Shown here piece after piece: positions 5,983 to 6,050 of a DNA stretch of 6,050 nucleotides; the stretch's first letter is position 1; each line of letters starts with the position of its first letter. The stretch is from an uncultured Acetatifactor sp. (GTDB lineage: Bacteria > Bacillota > Clostridia > Lachnospirales > Lachnospiraceae): the NCBI GenBank assembly GCA_910585615.1, contig CAJUFO010000141.1:1-6050 (forward strand), written 5' to 3'. The notes under the pieces are model-generated. The model saw only the letters and a program-made list of their open reading frames with translations, had not been told where the DNA came from and did no database searches. Both the position numbers and the translations under genes were made by a program.

Positions 5983-6050
5983 CTATAGAAGATCGTACTT
6001 CACCACGTCTATGCTCACGGTCCCGTCCGCGGAGAAGTAGATGCCGTCAG
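5983..6050 (-). CDS. C-terminal end of an unidentified gene (partial)
   Basis: Reading the minus strand from the window edge gives 21 codons, DGIYFSADGTVSIDVVKYDLL, then TAG. The alternation of hydrophobic and polar residues and the turn-like SADG suggest the last strands of a beta-sandwich, as at the end of some glycoside hydrolases, but this is too short to assign a family. Support for coding comes from continuity to the window edge, the stop, and the GC-rich hairpin 35 bp downstream. The proximity to a sugar acetyltransferase would suit a carbohydrate-related gene, but that is only a guess. Confidence 0.55.
   Translation of the reverse strand, partial: DGIYFSADGTVSIDVVKYDLL

Noticed and set aside
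1..6050. CRISPR arrays, tRNA or rRNA genes, complete insertion sequences
   Set aside because: No regularly spaced repeats, no cloverleaf-like sequence and no transposase or integrase motifs were found on either strand.

Overview
The window looks like a piece of chromosome from a moderately GC-rich member of Clostridia, most likely Lachnospiraceae-like. This is inferred from the protein sequences, the AGGAG-type ribosome binding sites and the Gram-positive-style promoters. It is not proved by any marker gene. Four complete genes and the tail of a fifth lie on the minus strand, and one decayed gene lies on the plus strand.

Right to left, in the direction of minus-strand transcription: (1) the last 21 codons of an unidentified gene (5983-6050), followed by a GC-rich hairpin (5913-5947); (2) a LacA/Maa/NodL-type sugar O-acetyltransferase (5250-5882); (3) a plus-strand remnant of a Uma2-family (DUF820) gene (about 4879-5211) that faces the acetyltransferase and ends at a 10-bp perfect inverted repeat; (4) a membrane-anchored glycerophosphodiester phosphodiesterase (2876-4699) behind a near-consensus sigma-A promoter; (5) a Gfo/Idh/MocA-family NAD(P)-dependent oxidoreductase (1596-2771), with no clear promoter of its own; (6) a GMP synthase gene (guaA, 197-1489) with its own good promoter.

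The most unusual feature is the GMP synthase. Its ATP-pyrophosphatase and dimerisation domains look intact. Its N-terminal glutamine amidotransferase domain is shortened in frame by roughly 80-95 residues and lacks the cysteine nucleophile and the His/Glu part of the triad. It should therefore depend on free ammonia or on a separate glutaminase.

The 196 bases beyond the guaA stop are AT-rich, contain no gene, and are crowded with short direct and inverted repeats. The 3' end of guaA is a known integration hotspot for tyrosine-recombinase elements, so the left edge may be one end of an integrated element lying mostly outside the window.

The genes do not form one pathway. They cover purine synthesis, sugar or cyclitol redox chemistry, phospholipid head-group turnover and sugar acetylation. 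I found no complete new multi-gene system, RNA gene or CRISPR array.
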